A DNA stretch of 64,000 nucleotides from Belliella aquatica (GCF_014637795.1 NZ_BMFD01000007.1:1-64000), one strand, 5' to 3'; positions 50,580-60,150 are shown, counted from the first letter of the stretch. Numbers and translations are program-made. Notes: generated by a model from the letters alone, not told the origin.

Positions 50580-51176
50580 CTACTTTAACCCTAACATTTC
50601 AAAAGCTAACAATTTGCTTTGTTTTAAATGTTCATTTTGCTCTTTTTGGGTGCTGAGCATATTGATAAAAAAATATGTCCCATCGAGTAAGAAAAATATT
50701 CTATTGGCAGTCAAGCTAGGGTTTTCACAGTTGATCTCTCCCGATTGATCACATTTTTCGAGTAAGTCACTAAGTTGCTCTCTAAGTGTTTTGTGGATTT
50801 TACTGAATTTCTCTCTGAAGGCAGGCTCTCTAAATACCATGGCGTATGCGCTGTAATACACCCCGTCATCAAATAGGTCATTCCAATCCTTAGAAAACAT
50901 TCTATTGATCAAAGCAACTAACATTGCACGTGGATCATTCTTGGAAGAATATGATTCCTCAAAGATCTTTAGATAAAGTTCTAAACAATGATCAATCAAA
51001 GCTGTAATTAACTCATCCTTAGATTTATAATAATGAACAATTAGGCTTGGCTGTATTTCTAGAGTTTTTGCAATTTTCGCAATCGATGTACCTTCTAAAC
51101 CTTCTTTTACAGCTGTCTGATAAAAAGCTTTTACGATCTCCCGTTTTCTTAATACGGTAATGTTTGATAGTCCCAT
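50580..51176 (-). CDS. TetR/AcrR family transcriptional regulator
   Basis: 198 residues. The N-terminal helix-turn-helix is at about 10-58: KREIVKAFYQTAVKEGLEGT, then SIAKIAKTLEIQPSLIVHYYKSKDELI. The C-terminal ligand/dimer domain is generic. The IQPSLIVHYYKSK recognition helix resembles regulators of the BetI/IcaR sort, but the ligand is unknown. It is divergent from the SusC/SusD locus 2 genes, and a perfect palindrome in the shared spacer makes control of that operon and itself likely. Confidence 0.9.
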   Translation of the reverse strand: MGLSNITVLRKREIVKAFYQTAVKEGLEGTSIAKIAKTLEIQPSLIVHYYKSKDELITALIDHCLELYLKIFEESYSSKNDPRAMLVALINRMFSKDWNDLFDDGVYYSAYAMVFREPAFREKFSKIHKTLREQLSDLLEKCDQSGEINCENPSLTANRIFFLLDGTYFFINMLSTQKEQNEHLKQSKLLAFEMLGLK

Positions 51177-51211
51177 GATGCCAAAATAAGTAAAAAATAT
51201 TCAAAAACTAT

Positions 51212-51233
51212 TTATTGAACGACCATTCAATAA
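51212..51233. promoter_or_regulatory. Probable TetR operator
   Basis: TTATTGAA, six bases, TTCAATAA: perfect 8-bp arms in a 22-base site. The inner part TGAACGACCATTCA is also nearly symmetric, as in many TetR-family operators. It lies 36 bases before the regulator's start and 127 bases before susC of locus 2. Confidence 0.6.
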
Positions 51234-51359
51234 TTTGAATTAACAATAAATTAATTATGAATGTATTTAATTAATGATCTCATAAAAACGACTTCCCTGT
51301 AAAGTAATAGTGTGGGGCTTTATTTGTAAAAAATTAAGAACCGATAATTATCAGGGTAA

Positions 51360-54300
51360 ATGAAAAATTTCTACAAGTATTTCTTTCTATTGACAATTGC
51401 CATTTCAGTGCATTTGTCAAATTCTGAGCTTTTATATGCTCAGGAAAAAACTGTTTCTGGCAGTGTTATCGATGATCTGGGAGATCCAATTCCTGGAGTA
51501 TCTGTGTTGGTGAAAAATTCTAACATTGGAGTAGTAACAGATCTTGATGGTAATTTTAAAATTTCCGTTCCACAATCCTACGACATACTTAGGTTCTCCT
51601 ATATCGGCTATAAAACTGTAGAGGAAAATATAGGCAATAGAACTTTATTTAGTATTCAGTTGATCCCAGACGTTACAGACTTAGAAAGTGTAGTGGTTAC
51701 CGCACTAGGAGTTGAGAAGAGTGTGAAGTCACTTGGTTATGCAGTCCAAGAAGTAGACGGGAGGACTCTTAATAAAGCAAGAGAGCCTAACTTCATCAAT
51801 TCTTTGACAGGACAAGTTGCTGGATTACAGATCAACAATTCGACAGCATTGTTTCAAGATCCTGCTATTCGGTTGAGAGGTGCTGTTCCTTTGATCGTAA
51901 TTGATGGTATTCCAAGTACTGATAATGATTTCTGGAAAATCAATGCTGATGATGTAGCAAGTATCAATGTTTTGAAAGGTGCCACCGCTTCTGCTCTTTA
52001 TGGAGCGATAGGTAGAAACGGAGCTTTGATGATCACGACCAAAAGAGGTGGGAAAGGGACAACCGTTGAAATCAACTCAAGTACGATGTTTCAACCAAGT
52101 TATCTTGTGATTCCTGAGGTCCAAACTACCTACGGCAATGGTGACAATGGTCAATATGCTTATGTTAATGGATCAGGAAGTGGCACTGAAGGTTTTGGAT
52201 GGATTTGGGGTCCTAGAATGGACGTTCCAGACCCTACAACTGCGAGTGGTTTTGTAGAAAGACCACAATATAACAGTCCAATTGATCCAATTACAGGAGA
52301 AAGAATTCCAATTCCATTTATATCAAGAGGTAGAGACAATATCAGAAACTTTTTTCAGAACGGTTTAATTTCTTCTAACAATATCAATGTCACTTCTGGC
52401 AATGATCAAGGTAATTTTAGACTTTCAGCATCTAATGTTTATCAAAAAGGACTTGTACCAAATACAGAACTTAACAACACCTCCTTTACTGTTGCAGGTG
52501 GGTACAAATTATCAGAGAAGCTAACTGCGGATGCATCCTTAACCTACAATAGGCAATACACAGAGAATTTCCCTGAAACCCCATACGGACCTGAAAATTA
52601 TCTTTACAATTTGGTTTTATGGACTGGAACCGATGTTGATGTAAGGGATTTGAGAGATTATTGGGTAGCTGGTCAAGAAGGGTTTCAACAAAAACACTTT
52701 AACAACAGCTATTATAACAATCCTTACTTCCAGGCTAATGAATATCTCAGAGGATATCAGAAAGACAACACTTTTGGACAAATAAAATTAGATTACAAGG
52801 CAACTGATGATTTGACCTTCACTTTGCGGTCTGGAATGAATGTTTACGCACTAGACAGGACAGATAAGGAACCAAAGAGTTATGTCAAATATGGTCGGGT
52901 GTCAAGGGGTAATTTTTACATTTATAACTCCGGACAAATCAACATGAATACTGATTTCATCATGAGTTATAAAAAGCAATTGGGAGAAAATTTTGTAATT
53001 AACACCAATGCTGGTGGATCAAACAGATTCATTAGATTTAGAAGTGAGAGTTTGAATACAGATGGACTTGCGATACCAAATTTTTACAATGTAGCGAATT
53101 CAGAACAGCCATTACAAGGGTCGAATAGACTTACCCAAGAACAAATAAATTCAGTATTTGGAACTGTGGATTTCGAATTTATGAATGCTGTTTTCTTAAC
53201 AGTCACAGGTCGAAATGACTGGGTTTCCACTTTGCCAGTAAATAACAACTCCTTCTTCTACCCTTCTGTGACTTTAGCAGGAACTATCTCTGACTTTGTT
53301 ACTTTTCCGAGAGTCATTGATTTTGTCAAAGTAAGAGGAGGATGGTCACAAGTATCTGATGGAAGGATATCTTCCAATCCTTACAGCCATATTCAAGCTT
53401 ACAGTCCTGGTATCAATTGGGGTGGAAGTCCATCATTGGTTTTTCCATCTGCTTTGATTAATCCTAACGTTCAACCTGAAACCTCGGACAGTTTCGAATT
53501 TGGGTTAGACACTAGATTTTTTAGAGGGAAACTAGGCTTAGATTTGACCTATTTTCAAATTCGAGACTTTAACAACCTGATTTCAGTTCCTGTTTCTCAA
53601 GCTTCTGGGTATACTTCAAGGCTTGAAAATGGTGCTGAGTTTACAAGAAAAGGATGGGAATTGATGCTTAATGCCAATCCCATCAGCAAAAATGATTTCA
53701 ACTGGAATGTCTCTTTGAACCTAAGTACTTATAAGAGGGTCTTGACAGAAAGTTTTGATGGATCTGATCGGTTTGGAAATATTCAAGTTGGAGAACGAAC
53801 AGATCAATTGTTTTCCAATAGTCAGTATCAAAGAACACCAGAAGGAAGGTTGATTTTAGGTCAAAATGGATTTCCAATTAGAGACCCATATCAAAGAATG
53901 ATGGGGTTCCAAAATCCTGATTACATCCTCGGAATACAAAACACTTTTAGCTATAAGCAATTTAGGTTAGGATTTGGCTTTGATGGAAGAATTGGTGGAA
54001 CGATCTATTCAACAACACATGAAAAAATGTGGTGGGGCGGTACGCATCCTGGAACAGTTAATCAATTCCGTGAGGATGCAAATAATGGGATCAGAAGTTA
54101 TGTAGCTGATGGAGTAGTAGTGACTGGAGGAAGTGTAAGTTATGACGATTTTGGTAATATTCTCGAAGACTCAAGAACTTATGCCGAAAATGAAAGAGCA
54201 GTGAATTACATCGCTTGGAATAAGACCACACTAAACGCAGAGTATACTCACTATTTTGACGCCAGTTTTATTAAGCTTAGAGAGGTAAGTTTGACTTACC

Positions 54301-54476
54301 AAGTACCACCTAGTCTACTTAAAAGAACTTCACTTCAAAATGCATCAATTTCATTGGTAGGTAGAAATCTGCTACTCTGGTCAAATGTAGAAAATATAGA
54401 TCCTGATTCCGGAGTAGATAACCTGCAAACTCCATCAGTAAGAAACATAGGGTTTAATATTAATGTAAGCTTCTAA
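51360..54476 (+). CDS. SusC/RagA family TonB-dependent outer-membrane transporter (locus 2)
   Basis: 1,038 residues. Signal peptide to about 28; carboxypeptidase-like regulatory domain at about 32-115 (VSGSVIDDLGDPIPGVSVLVK); plug beginning SVVVTALGVEKSVKSLGYAV, the RagA-type variant of the hallmark; GALMITTKRGG at the end of the plug; then a beta-barrel ending IGFNINVSF with the usual terminal Phe. Imports a bulky ligand with its SusD partner 11 bases downstream. First gene of a plus-strand operon divergent from the TetR regulator. Confidence 0.94.
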   Translation: MKNFYKYFFLLTIAISVHLSNSELLYAQEKTVSGSVIDDLGDPIPGVSVLVKNSNIGVVTDLDGNFKISVPQSYDILRFSYIGYKTVEENIGNRTLFSIQLIPDVTDLESVVVTALGVEKSVKSLGYAVQEVDGRTLNKAREPNFINSLTGQVAGLQINNSTALFQDPAIRLRGAVPLIVIDGIPSTDNDFWKINADDVASINVLKGATASALYGAIGRNGALMITTKRGGKGTTVEINSSTMFQPSYLVIPEVQTTYGNGDNGQYAYVNGSGSGTEGFGWIWGPRMDVPDPTTASGFVERPQYNSPIDPITGERIPIPFISRGRDNIRNFFQNGLISSNNINVTSGNDQGNFRLSASNVYQKGLVPNTELNNTSFTVAGGYKLSEKLTADASLTYNRQYTENFPETPYGPENYLYNLVLWTGTDVDVRDLRDYWVAGQEGFQQKHFNNSYYNNPYFQANEYLRGYQKDNTFGQIKLDYKATDDLTFTLRSGMNVYALDRTDKEPKSYVKYGRVSRGNFYIYNSGQINMNTDFIMSYKKQLGENFVINTNAGGSNRFIRFRSESLNTDGLAIPNFYNVANSEQPLQGSNRLTQEQINSVFGTVDFEFMNAVFLTVTGRNDWVSTLPVNNNSFFYPSVTLAGTISDFVTFPRVIDFVKVRGGWSQVSDGRISSNPYSHIQAYSPGINWGGSPSLVFPSALINPNVQPETSDSFEFGLDTRFFRGKLGLDLTYFQIRDFNNLISVPVSQASGYTSRLENGAEFTRKGWELMLNANPISKNDFNWNVSLNLSTYKRVLTESFDGSDRFGNIQVGERTDQLFSNSQYQRTPEGRLILGQNGFPIRDPYQRMMGFQNPDYILGIQNTFSYKQFRLGFGFDGRIGGTIYSTTHEKMWWGGTHPGTVNQFREDANNGIRSYVADGVVVTGGSVSYDDFGNILEDSRTYAENERAVNYIAWNKTTLNAEYTHYFDASFIKLREVSLTYQVPPSLLKRTSLQNASISLVGRNLLLWSNVENIDPDSGVDNLQTPSVRNIGFNINVSF

Positions 54477-54487
54477 TCAACAAAGAC

Positions 54488-55942
54488 ATGAAATTAAAAA
54501 ATATCCTTTCTCTTTTGCTAGCCTTCTCTATGTTGATCTCGTGTCAATCATTTGAGGACCTTCAGCTAGATCCTAATAGACCTGTTCAGGCAGAACCAAG
54601 CCTGATCTTAACAGCTATAGAAGCCAATGCGTTTTCTACTGTAAGTGCAGGAGCTGCACTAGCTTCGCGACAATTAATTTACACTAATTCCGCTACAGAC
54701 AATCAATACTATGGATGGCAGCGATCTGGATTTGGTGATTATGATCAACTTAGACAAGTTTTGAAGCTTAGAGAAGAAGCTGATAGAACTCAAAATGATA
54801 GCTACAGAGCATTAGCATTGTTCTTTCAATCATATTACATCATTAAGTTATCCAATACTTTTGGTGATATCCCATTCACTGAGGCAATCAAAGGACAAGA
54901 AGGAAACTTCCTGCCCATATATGATTCTCAAGAAAGTATTTTCTTGCAAGTCTTAGAAGATTTAAAAACAGCAAATTCATTATTGAATCCAGAAAGTGGT
55001 GAGATCCTAGGAGATATTATTTACAACGGTAGTCAGGACAAATGGAAAAGGTTGATCAATTCCTTTACCTTGCGTGTTTTGATGAGTATGTCAATTAAAG
55101 AAGGTGATTCTAGCCTTAATTTAGCAGGTAGATTCGCTGAGATCATCAATGCTCCAACGATCTATCCCATCATGCGAGACAATCAGGATAATGGGGCGCT
55201 CAGATTTTTGGATTTAGAGGGAAACAGGTATCCTTTTTTCAATTCCAATGAATTGAGAACGGCTTACTACATGGAGAAATCTTTTGTCGACAGGCTAAAA
55301 TCTAAAAATGATCCAAGGCTATTCACATTTGCAGATCAAACTGCAAATGGACGTGATTTAGAAGAGAGTAACTTCAATGCTTACGAAGGAATGGGAGGAG
55401 CTGAGCCTTTAGCAGAAAACACCAATCAAATCCTTTCGGGAGAAGGTTCTCCAATAGAACGAAGATATCACAGTGATCCTATAAATCAGCCTTCTTTATT
55501 AATGGGATATTCAGAACTCGCATTTACAATTGCAGAAGCAGCGCATAGAGGCTGGGTTGATTTGAATACATCTCAATATTATGAAGCAGCAATAAGAGCA
55601 TCAATGGAATTCAATGAAATTTCAGAGGAGGCTATAGAGAACTATCTTGCTCAAGAAGCTGTGCAGTATTCAACTTCTGATGGTCTAAGAAAGATACTCG
55701 AAGAAAAACACACTTCATTTTTTATGAATTCCGGATGGGAAGCGTTTTATAATCAAAGAAGAACAGGGATACCAACATTCAGTTTATCAGACCAAATCAT
55801 CAATCCTGGAGGAATACCTAAAAGATGGATGTATCCACAAAATGAGATACAACTTAATCTTCAAAATATGAATGCCGCACTTCAAAGACAATTTGGAGGT
55901 CAAGATGACATCAATTCGTTGATGTGGCTTCTCAAACCATAA
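54488..55942 (+). CDS. SusD/RagB-like outer-membrane lipoprotein (locus 2)
   Basis: 484-residue lipoprotein (lipobox LISC, Cys 19). Belongs to the SusD-like_2 branch: DLQLDPNRPVQAEPSLILTAIE after the signal, ALALFFQSYYIIKLSNTFGDIPFTEA in the helical core, ESIFLQVLEDLKTA, and a C-terminal FNEISEEAIENYL with WEAFYNQRRTGIPTF and PKRWMYPQNE. Captures the ligand for the adjacent SusC. A 9-bp hairpin separates it from the phosphodiesterase gene. Confidence 0.92.
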   Translation: MKLKNILSLLLAFSMLISCQSFEDLQLDPNRPVQAEPSLILTAIEANAFSTVSAGAALASRQLIYTNSATDNQYYGWQRSGFGDYDQLRQVLKLREEADRTQNDSYRALALFFQSYYIIKLSNTFGDIPFTEAIKGQEGNFLPIYDSQESIFLQVLEDLKTANSLLNPESGEILGDIIYNGSQDKWKRLINSFTLRVLMSMSIKEGDSSLNLAGRFAEIINAPTIYPIMRDNQDNGALRFLDLEGNRYPFFNSNELRTAYYMEKSFVDRLKSKNDPRLFTFADQTANGRDLEESNFNAYEGMGGAEPLAENTNQILSGEGSPIERRYHSDPINQPSLLMGYSELAFTIAEAAHRGWVDLNTSQYYEAAIRASMEFNEISEEAIENYLAQEAVQYSTSDGLRKILEEKHTSFFMNSGWEAFYNQRRTGIPTFSLSDQIINPGGIPKRWMYPQNEIQLNLQNMNAALQRQFGGQDDINSLMWLLKP

Positions 55943-55966
55943 TTATCTTTCAATCCTAATAAGTCA

Positions 55967-55988
55967 GGACGGTTCGTTGGAACCGTCC
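55967..55988 (+). terminator. Hairpin after susD (locus 2), attenuator or weak terminator
   Basis: GGACGGTTC, loop GTTG, GAACCGTCC: a perfect 9-bp stem, followed by only a weak T stretch (ATTTTACTATT). It more likely tunes or stabilises the susCD message than fully stops transcription. Confidence 0.5.
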
Positions 55989-56002
55989 ATTTTACTATTC
56001 CT

Positions 56003-57253
56003 ATGAAAAAGCTTTTACTTATTTTATTAGCGCTCTTAAGTTTTCATTTCTCTTCTGTTAGTCAGGTTCAGCCTAAAAAAGTAGTATTTATAATTCTAGA
56101 TGGTATTTCATACGATGTAATTCAACAGGTAGAAACTCCAAATATCGATAGGATATCTGCTGATGGTGGTTTTTCAAAAGCATACGTTGGTGGTGACAAA
56201 GGAGGATATTCAGAAACTCCCACCATCTCTGCCGTTGGGTATAATAGCCTATTGACAGGCACTTGGGTAAATAAGCATAATGTATTCGGAAATAGTATCA
56301 GAAGGCCAAATTACCATTATTGGACTATTTTCAGGTATTTGAAAGAGACCAAACCTGAGTCAAAAATGGCTATATTTTCTACTTGGCTTGACAATAGGAC
56401 AAAATTATTGGGTGAAAATCTTGAGGCAACAGGGAATTTACAATTAGATTATTCCTTTGACGGATTTGAGTTGGATACCATAGCCTATCCGCATGATCCT
56501 GAAAAAAGATATATTTTTAATATTGATGAACATGTAACCCAGGAAGCAGCAAAATATATTTATGAAAATGGTCCTGATTTGAGTTGGGTATATCTAGAAT
56601 ATCCTGATGATATGGGACATAAGTTTGGTGACAGTCCCCAGCTATATGATGCTGTCAAAGAAGCCGATAGACAAACTGGACAAATTTACGATACCGTATT
56701 ATCCAGGATAAAAAAGGGAGAAGATTGGCTGATTGTGGTGACAACAGATCATGGTAGACAACCAAGAACTGGATTACACCATGGAGGCCAATCAGACAGA
56801 GAGAGGGAAATATGGGTTGCTACTAATGCACAAGATTTAAACTCCTATTTCCACAATGAAAACGTTGCTATTGTAGACATTTTACCAACTATGATTAGAC
56901 ACTTGGGTATTTCTATTCCAGAAGAGAATTCTGAAGAAATAGATGGTGTGCCTTTAATCGGAGCTATTTCGATTTATCAGCCTGAAGTAAAAAAGACTAA
57001 GAATAAAATTAAAATGAGCTGGAAATATTCAGGAGAAAAAGAGGAACTGGTAGAGATATGGATATCAAGCAGCAATAAGTTTAGGACTTCTGGAAAGAAA
57101 GATGATTACGCGCTTCTAGCAAAAGTCAAAGGTAAAAAAGGTCGCTATTCAATTCCGAAAAACAGACTTGAGCAAGAACAATTAAAAATATTATTTAAGG
57201 CAAAGCATAACACAGTCAATAAATGGTTAGTGGCTGATAAAAAGGAAAAGTAA
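56003..57253 (+). CDS. Secreted nucleotide pyrophosphatase/phosphodiesterase (alkaline phosphatase superfamily)
   Basis: 416 residues with signal peptide (MKKLLLILLALLSFHFSSVSQ). Metal-site residues of the superfamily are visible: D33 in IILDGIS, the nucleophile region PTISAVGYNSLLTG (T74/S76), YPDDMGHKFGD, VVTTDHGR, and a final His in LHHGGQSDRERE. Related enzymes cleave phosphodiester or phosphomonoester bonds. The C-terminal 90 residues form a fibronectin-like add-on (KIKMSWKYSGEKEELVEIWISSS). Placed 60 bases after susD of locus 2, it suggests the imported ligand carries phosphate; that is inference. Confidence 0.87.
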   Translation: MKKLLLILLALLSFHFSSVSQVQPKKVVFIILDGISYDVIQQVETPNIDRISADGGFSKAYVGGDKGGYSETPTISAVGYNSLLTGTWVNKHNVFGNSIRRPNYHYWTIFRYLKETKPESKMAIFSTWLDNRTKLLGENLEATGNLQLDYSFDGFELDTIAYPHDPEKRYIFNIDEHVTQEAAKYIYENGPDLSWVYLEYPDDMGHKFGDSPQLYDAVKEADRQTGQIYDTVLSRIKKGEDWLIVVTTDHGRQPRTGLHHGGQSDREREIWVATNAQDLNSYFHNENVAIVDILPTMIRHLGISIPEENSEEIDGVPLIGAISIYQPEVKKTKNKIKMSWKYSGEKEELVEIWISSSNKFRTSGKKDDYALLAKVKGKKGRYSIPKNRLEQEQLKILFKAKHNTVNKWLVADKKEK

Positions 57254-57254
57254 T

Positions 57255-57515
57255 ATGAAATTCTGGATGGATAGTTTTGGATGGTTAGGGGCATTGTGCT
57301 TTTTGGTTTCTTACTTTCTATTGATTACAAAAAAATGGGAGTCCACAAGTTTCAAATACCATTTTGCTAATATATTAGGTGCTGTTCTACTTGTATTTAA
57401 TACTATTCATGACGCTTCATTCCCAAGCGTGTTTATTAATGGATGTTGGGGACTTATTGCTATTTATGGGCTCATCGAAGACAGAGAAAAGAAAGATAAA
57501 TCTCCAAAAATATAA
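57255..57515 (+). CDS. Small membrane protein, CBU_0592-like
   Basis: 86 residues with three hydrophobic segments (GWLGALCFLVSYFLLI, FANILGAVLLVFNTIHD, FINGCWGLIAIYGLI) and a charged tail, the layout of the CBU_0592 family of small membrane proteins of unknown function. It begins one base after the phosphodiesterase stop, so it is the fourth gene of the locus 2 operon. Its role is unknown. No terminator is obvious after it. Confidence 0.8.
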   Translation: MKFWMDSFGWLGALCFLVSYFLLITKKWESTSFKYHFANILGAVLLVFNTIHDASFPSVFINGCWGLIAIYGLIEDREKKDKSPKI

Positions 57516-57665
57516 CCAGAAAACACATTATTCTGCTATGCTATCACAGGCATACCCGTCTAGTGGGTGCACTCGGATGATTGTAGAATATTTAGTGTTG
57601 TAAAAACTTCATAATAAGATAAAATACGATTATTCAATCAAGGATAGATATGTAGTATCATTATC

Positions 57666-59267
57666 ATGAATATGTATAAGCCGAAAAGAACTTTCATTTA
57701 CTCAGTCCTTGTAGTTATTATTATCCTGCTTCATTTTTCGGGTACCGCCAAGCTCAGTATTTACGCTTTAGATGAAGCAAAAAACGCAGTAGCGGCTTTT
57801 GAAATGTATGAAAGCAATGATTATTTGCTTCCAAAATTCAATAATCAACCTCGATACGACAAACCACCTCTTCACTATTATTTTTTCATAATTGGCTACA
57901 AAATTTTTGGGTATAATGCTTTTGGGGCTCGCTTTTTTTCTGCTCTTGCAGGACTTGTGTGTATGCTTGTCTGCGCCAAATTTGTGAAAGCACAATTTGG
58001 ACATCGGGTTACATTTTTCTTTTTACTTCTTATCGCTGCTAACATTCATTGGATGGTTCAATTCCATATGGCTGTTCCTGACCCATTTCTAATCTTATTT
58101 TTAACAACATCTTATTTGTATGGATTTAAATATTACGAAAGTAAATACCAAGTAATCAGGTATCAATATTATTCCTACCTCCTATTAGGCTTAGCTGTTT
58201 TGAGTAAAGGACCTGTTGCGCTCTTGCTCTACATGATCACTTTTATACTCTTTATGCTTTTCCAGAAGCGTCTCAATCTCAAACCTTGGTTTCGTTTTTT
58301 TCCTTTATGTTTATTCATTTTAGTAGCCGGCTCGTGGTATGCTTTGGTAGGAATGACAACAGGCGGCAATTGGCTAGGAGAGTTTTTTCTAAAACATAAT
58401 CTTTCCCGCTTCAGTAGTCCAATGGAAGGTCACGGCGGTTCATTTTTGAAAACTTGGTTATTTGTATTCATAGGATTATTTCCATTTGTTATATTTTTAC
58501 CAAAGGCAATGCATTTTTTATATGTTAAAAAGTTGAGAGAATATGGAGATTCAATTTCAAAAAATAGCTTTTTGCTTTTTGCCACTTTAGCTGGTTTTAT
58601 AATATTGATATTTTTCAGCTTTGCTTCTACTCGATTGCCCAATTACACGGTCCCAGCCTATCCCTGGTTTATGATGCTGTTAGCGGTCTACTTTGGAAAA
58701 GTTAAATCAATTAGCCCTCTTATATATGTTTGGGGACTGAGTTTTCTATTTGTGCTGACGCTTGCTTTCGGAGGATATTTTGGTCTTGCCGAAATCACGT
58801 ATTTATCCGATCATAAACATTTAGCACTTTACTTTTTAGCAGGCTTATTCCCTCTTATTTTCTCCATGATTTTTATTAGAAAAAATCAGAAACTGAAGGC
58901 TTTTGCAGGAATTTCGATTTCTTATGCAGTTGCCTCCCTCCTCTTTTTCCTTTCAGTAATGCCTGCTTTAGATCAGCAAAATCCTGTATTACTTACCAAA
59001 TCAATATGGGATAAAGGCGAGCGAATTTATTATTATGAAAATTTCAATCCAGCCTTTGTCTTTTATTTACAGTCCCCTGTAGAGCGATTGGATCTCTCCT
59101 CAGCAAAAAGCGGCGATTTGATCATTAGTAGAAAAAGGTATTTACAAAAGTTGGATACTGAAGGTTACTCTTATCAAATTTTAGCAGAAGAAAATGACTT
59201 ATTTGAATCTCCGATAACGGTAATTCTCCGCCTGAATTCTCCGCCTCAGCGAGACGAACACAAATAG
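57666..59267 (+). CDS. ArnT/PMT-like glycosyltransferase, family 39
   Basis: 533-residue inner-membrane enzyme with about eleven membrane helices. The first periplasmic loop has the catalytic acidic motif LDEAKNAVAAFEM (D-E) and the typical PRYDKPPLHYYF. Relatives transfer a sugar from a polyprenyl-phosphate carrier onto lipid A or protein. The acceptor and sugar are unknown here. Its last 69 bases overlap the convergent PAP2 gene, so both C-termini are encoded by the same DNA on opposite strands. The PAP2 enzyme could recycle the polyprenyl carrier this enzyme uses. Confidence 0.88.
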   Translation: MNMYKPKRTFIYSVLVVIIILLHFSGTAKLSIYALDEAKNAVAAFEMYESNDYLLPKFNNQPRYDKPPLHYYFFIIGYKIFGYNAFGARFFSALAGLVCMLVCAKFVKAQFGHRVTFFFLLLIAANIHWMVQFHMAVPDPFLILFLTTSYLYGFKYYESKYQVIRYQYYSYLLLGLAVLSKGPVALLLYMITFILFMLFQKRLNLKPWFRFFPLCLFILVAGSWYALVGMTTGGNWLGEFFLKHNLSRFSSPMEGHGGSFLKTWLFVFIGLFPFVIFLPKAMHFLYVKKLREYGDSISKNSFLLFATLAGFIILIFFSFASTRLPNYTVPAYPWFMMLLAVYFGKVKSISPLIYVWGLSFLFVLTLAFGGYFGLAEITYLSDHKHLALYFLAGLFPLIFSMIFIRKNQKLKAFAGISISYAVASLLFFLSVMPALDQQNPVLLTKSIWDKGERIYYYENFNPAFVFYLQSPVERLDLSSAKSGDLIISRKRYLQKLDTEGYSYQILAEENDLFESPITVILRLNSPPQRDEHK

Positions 59268-59915
59268 AGATTTTGTATATAAGAATTGATTGAGACGAAA
59301 GTTCAACCATGCTAAAGGTAGTTTCAAAATAATGGCCTTTGCCATAAGATAAGAGGCATATCCAATCCACATGCCTGCCAATACATCCAATAGAAAATGT
59401 TGCATCAAGTAAACTCTACTCACTGCCACGAGGAAGGCTAAGGAAAAAAGAATAAACTGATAAAAAGGGTTTCTTGCTTTAATTTGAGCCAAAAGGGCTG
59501 CTATCAGAAAAGCCGTTGCCGTATGTCCGGAGGGAAAAGTATTGTAGTAAGCAATTTTAACACCTTCTACCGCATGTAGCGACATTTCATTAAAATGCAG
59601 CATTGGTCGAGGGGCGCCATGAAAAATCACCTGCTTTCCAAGTAAGATGATGATAAAATGAATGAGTGCACCTACACTTAAAATAAGTCCGTAGGCAGAT
59701 TTTTTGAAAATAATTATTGGAACAAAAAGCAACAACATCAGTCCATCGCCGAGGTGTGTTATATACTTGAAAAATAAATCTGATATAGGCTGATGAAGGT
59801 GATTGATATAAATGGAGAAGCCTTCATTGCTATAATTCAATAAAATCATAAAAATCACAATACTGCTTAAAAGCATGTAAAATGAAAATGCTGGGATATC
59901 TTTATTAAAAGTCAT
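59199..59915 (-). CDS. PAP2-family membrane phosphatase
   Basis: About 238 residues from the ATG at 59915 (MTFNKDIPAFSFYML); a GTG 29 codons upstream would add a region with no family match. It has five to six membrane helices with the three active-site motifs: KQVIFHGAPRP (K-x6-RP), TFPSGHTAT (PSGH) and SRVYLMQHFLLD (SRx5Hx3D). It is probably an undecaprenyl- or lipid-pyrophosphate phosphatase. The C-terminus FVFVSLRRRIQAENYRYRRFK is unusually basic and comes from the segment overlapping the convergent glycosyltransferase gene, so the tail may be a late extension. Confidence 0.86.
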   Translation of the reverse strand: MTFNKDIPAFSFYMLLSSIVIFMILLNYSNEGFSIYINHLHQPISDLFFKYITHLGDGLMLLLFVPIIIFKKSAYGLILSVGALIHFIIILLGKQVIFHGAPRPMLHFNEMSLHAVEGVKIAYYNTFPSGHTATAFLIAALLAQIKARNPFYQFILFSLAFLVAVSRVYLMQHFLLDVLAGMWIGYASYLMAKAIILKLPLAWLNFRLNQFLYTKSLFVFVSLRRRIQAENYRYRRFK

Positions 59916-59980
59916 TGCTCGAAATTTTAAGCTAATTTCAAGATTTTTAGATATATATCGATTAAGAAAATATGAACATA

Positions 59981-60150
59981 TTATGATTATATACAATGCC
60001 ACTGGTTTGTAGTTTTATCTCTAATAATCTTACAGATAATTGTCGACTACGCCGCGGCGCATGAGTGTCGACAGACCACGACTGATTGCAGTGAATTTAA
60101 CTTAATATTGTAAATGGCTACTGGTAAGAAAACGGATATAAGTAAGGTGC
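59981..60150 (+). repeat. Dispersed repeat, copy 7 (long form)
   Basis: ttatgattatatacaatg, ccactggtttgtagtttt, ctaataatcttacagataat, tgtcgactacgccgcggcgc, atgagtgtcgacagaccacg, then actgattgcagtgaattt, ttgtaaatggctactggtaa, gaaaacggatataag. The first ~105 bases nearly equal copy 6, and the 3' part matches the short copies. It lies upstream of the minus-strand PAP2 gene, as copy 6 lies upstream of the other membrane-protein gene. Confidence 0.65.

Noticed and set aside
57379-57603. 74-codon ORF overlapping the small membrane protein gene
   Set aside because: It is in another frame of the better-supported CBU_0592-like gene and continues into non-coding sequence.
59916-60002. 29-codon N-terminal extension of the PAP2 protein from a GTG
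   Set aside because: It runs into the repeat copy and shows no family match; the ATG at 59915 gives a normal PAP2 N-terminus.
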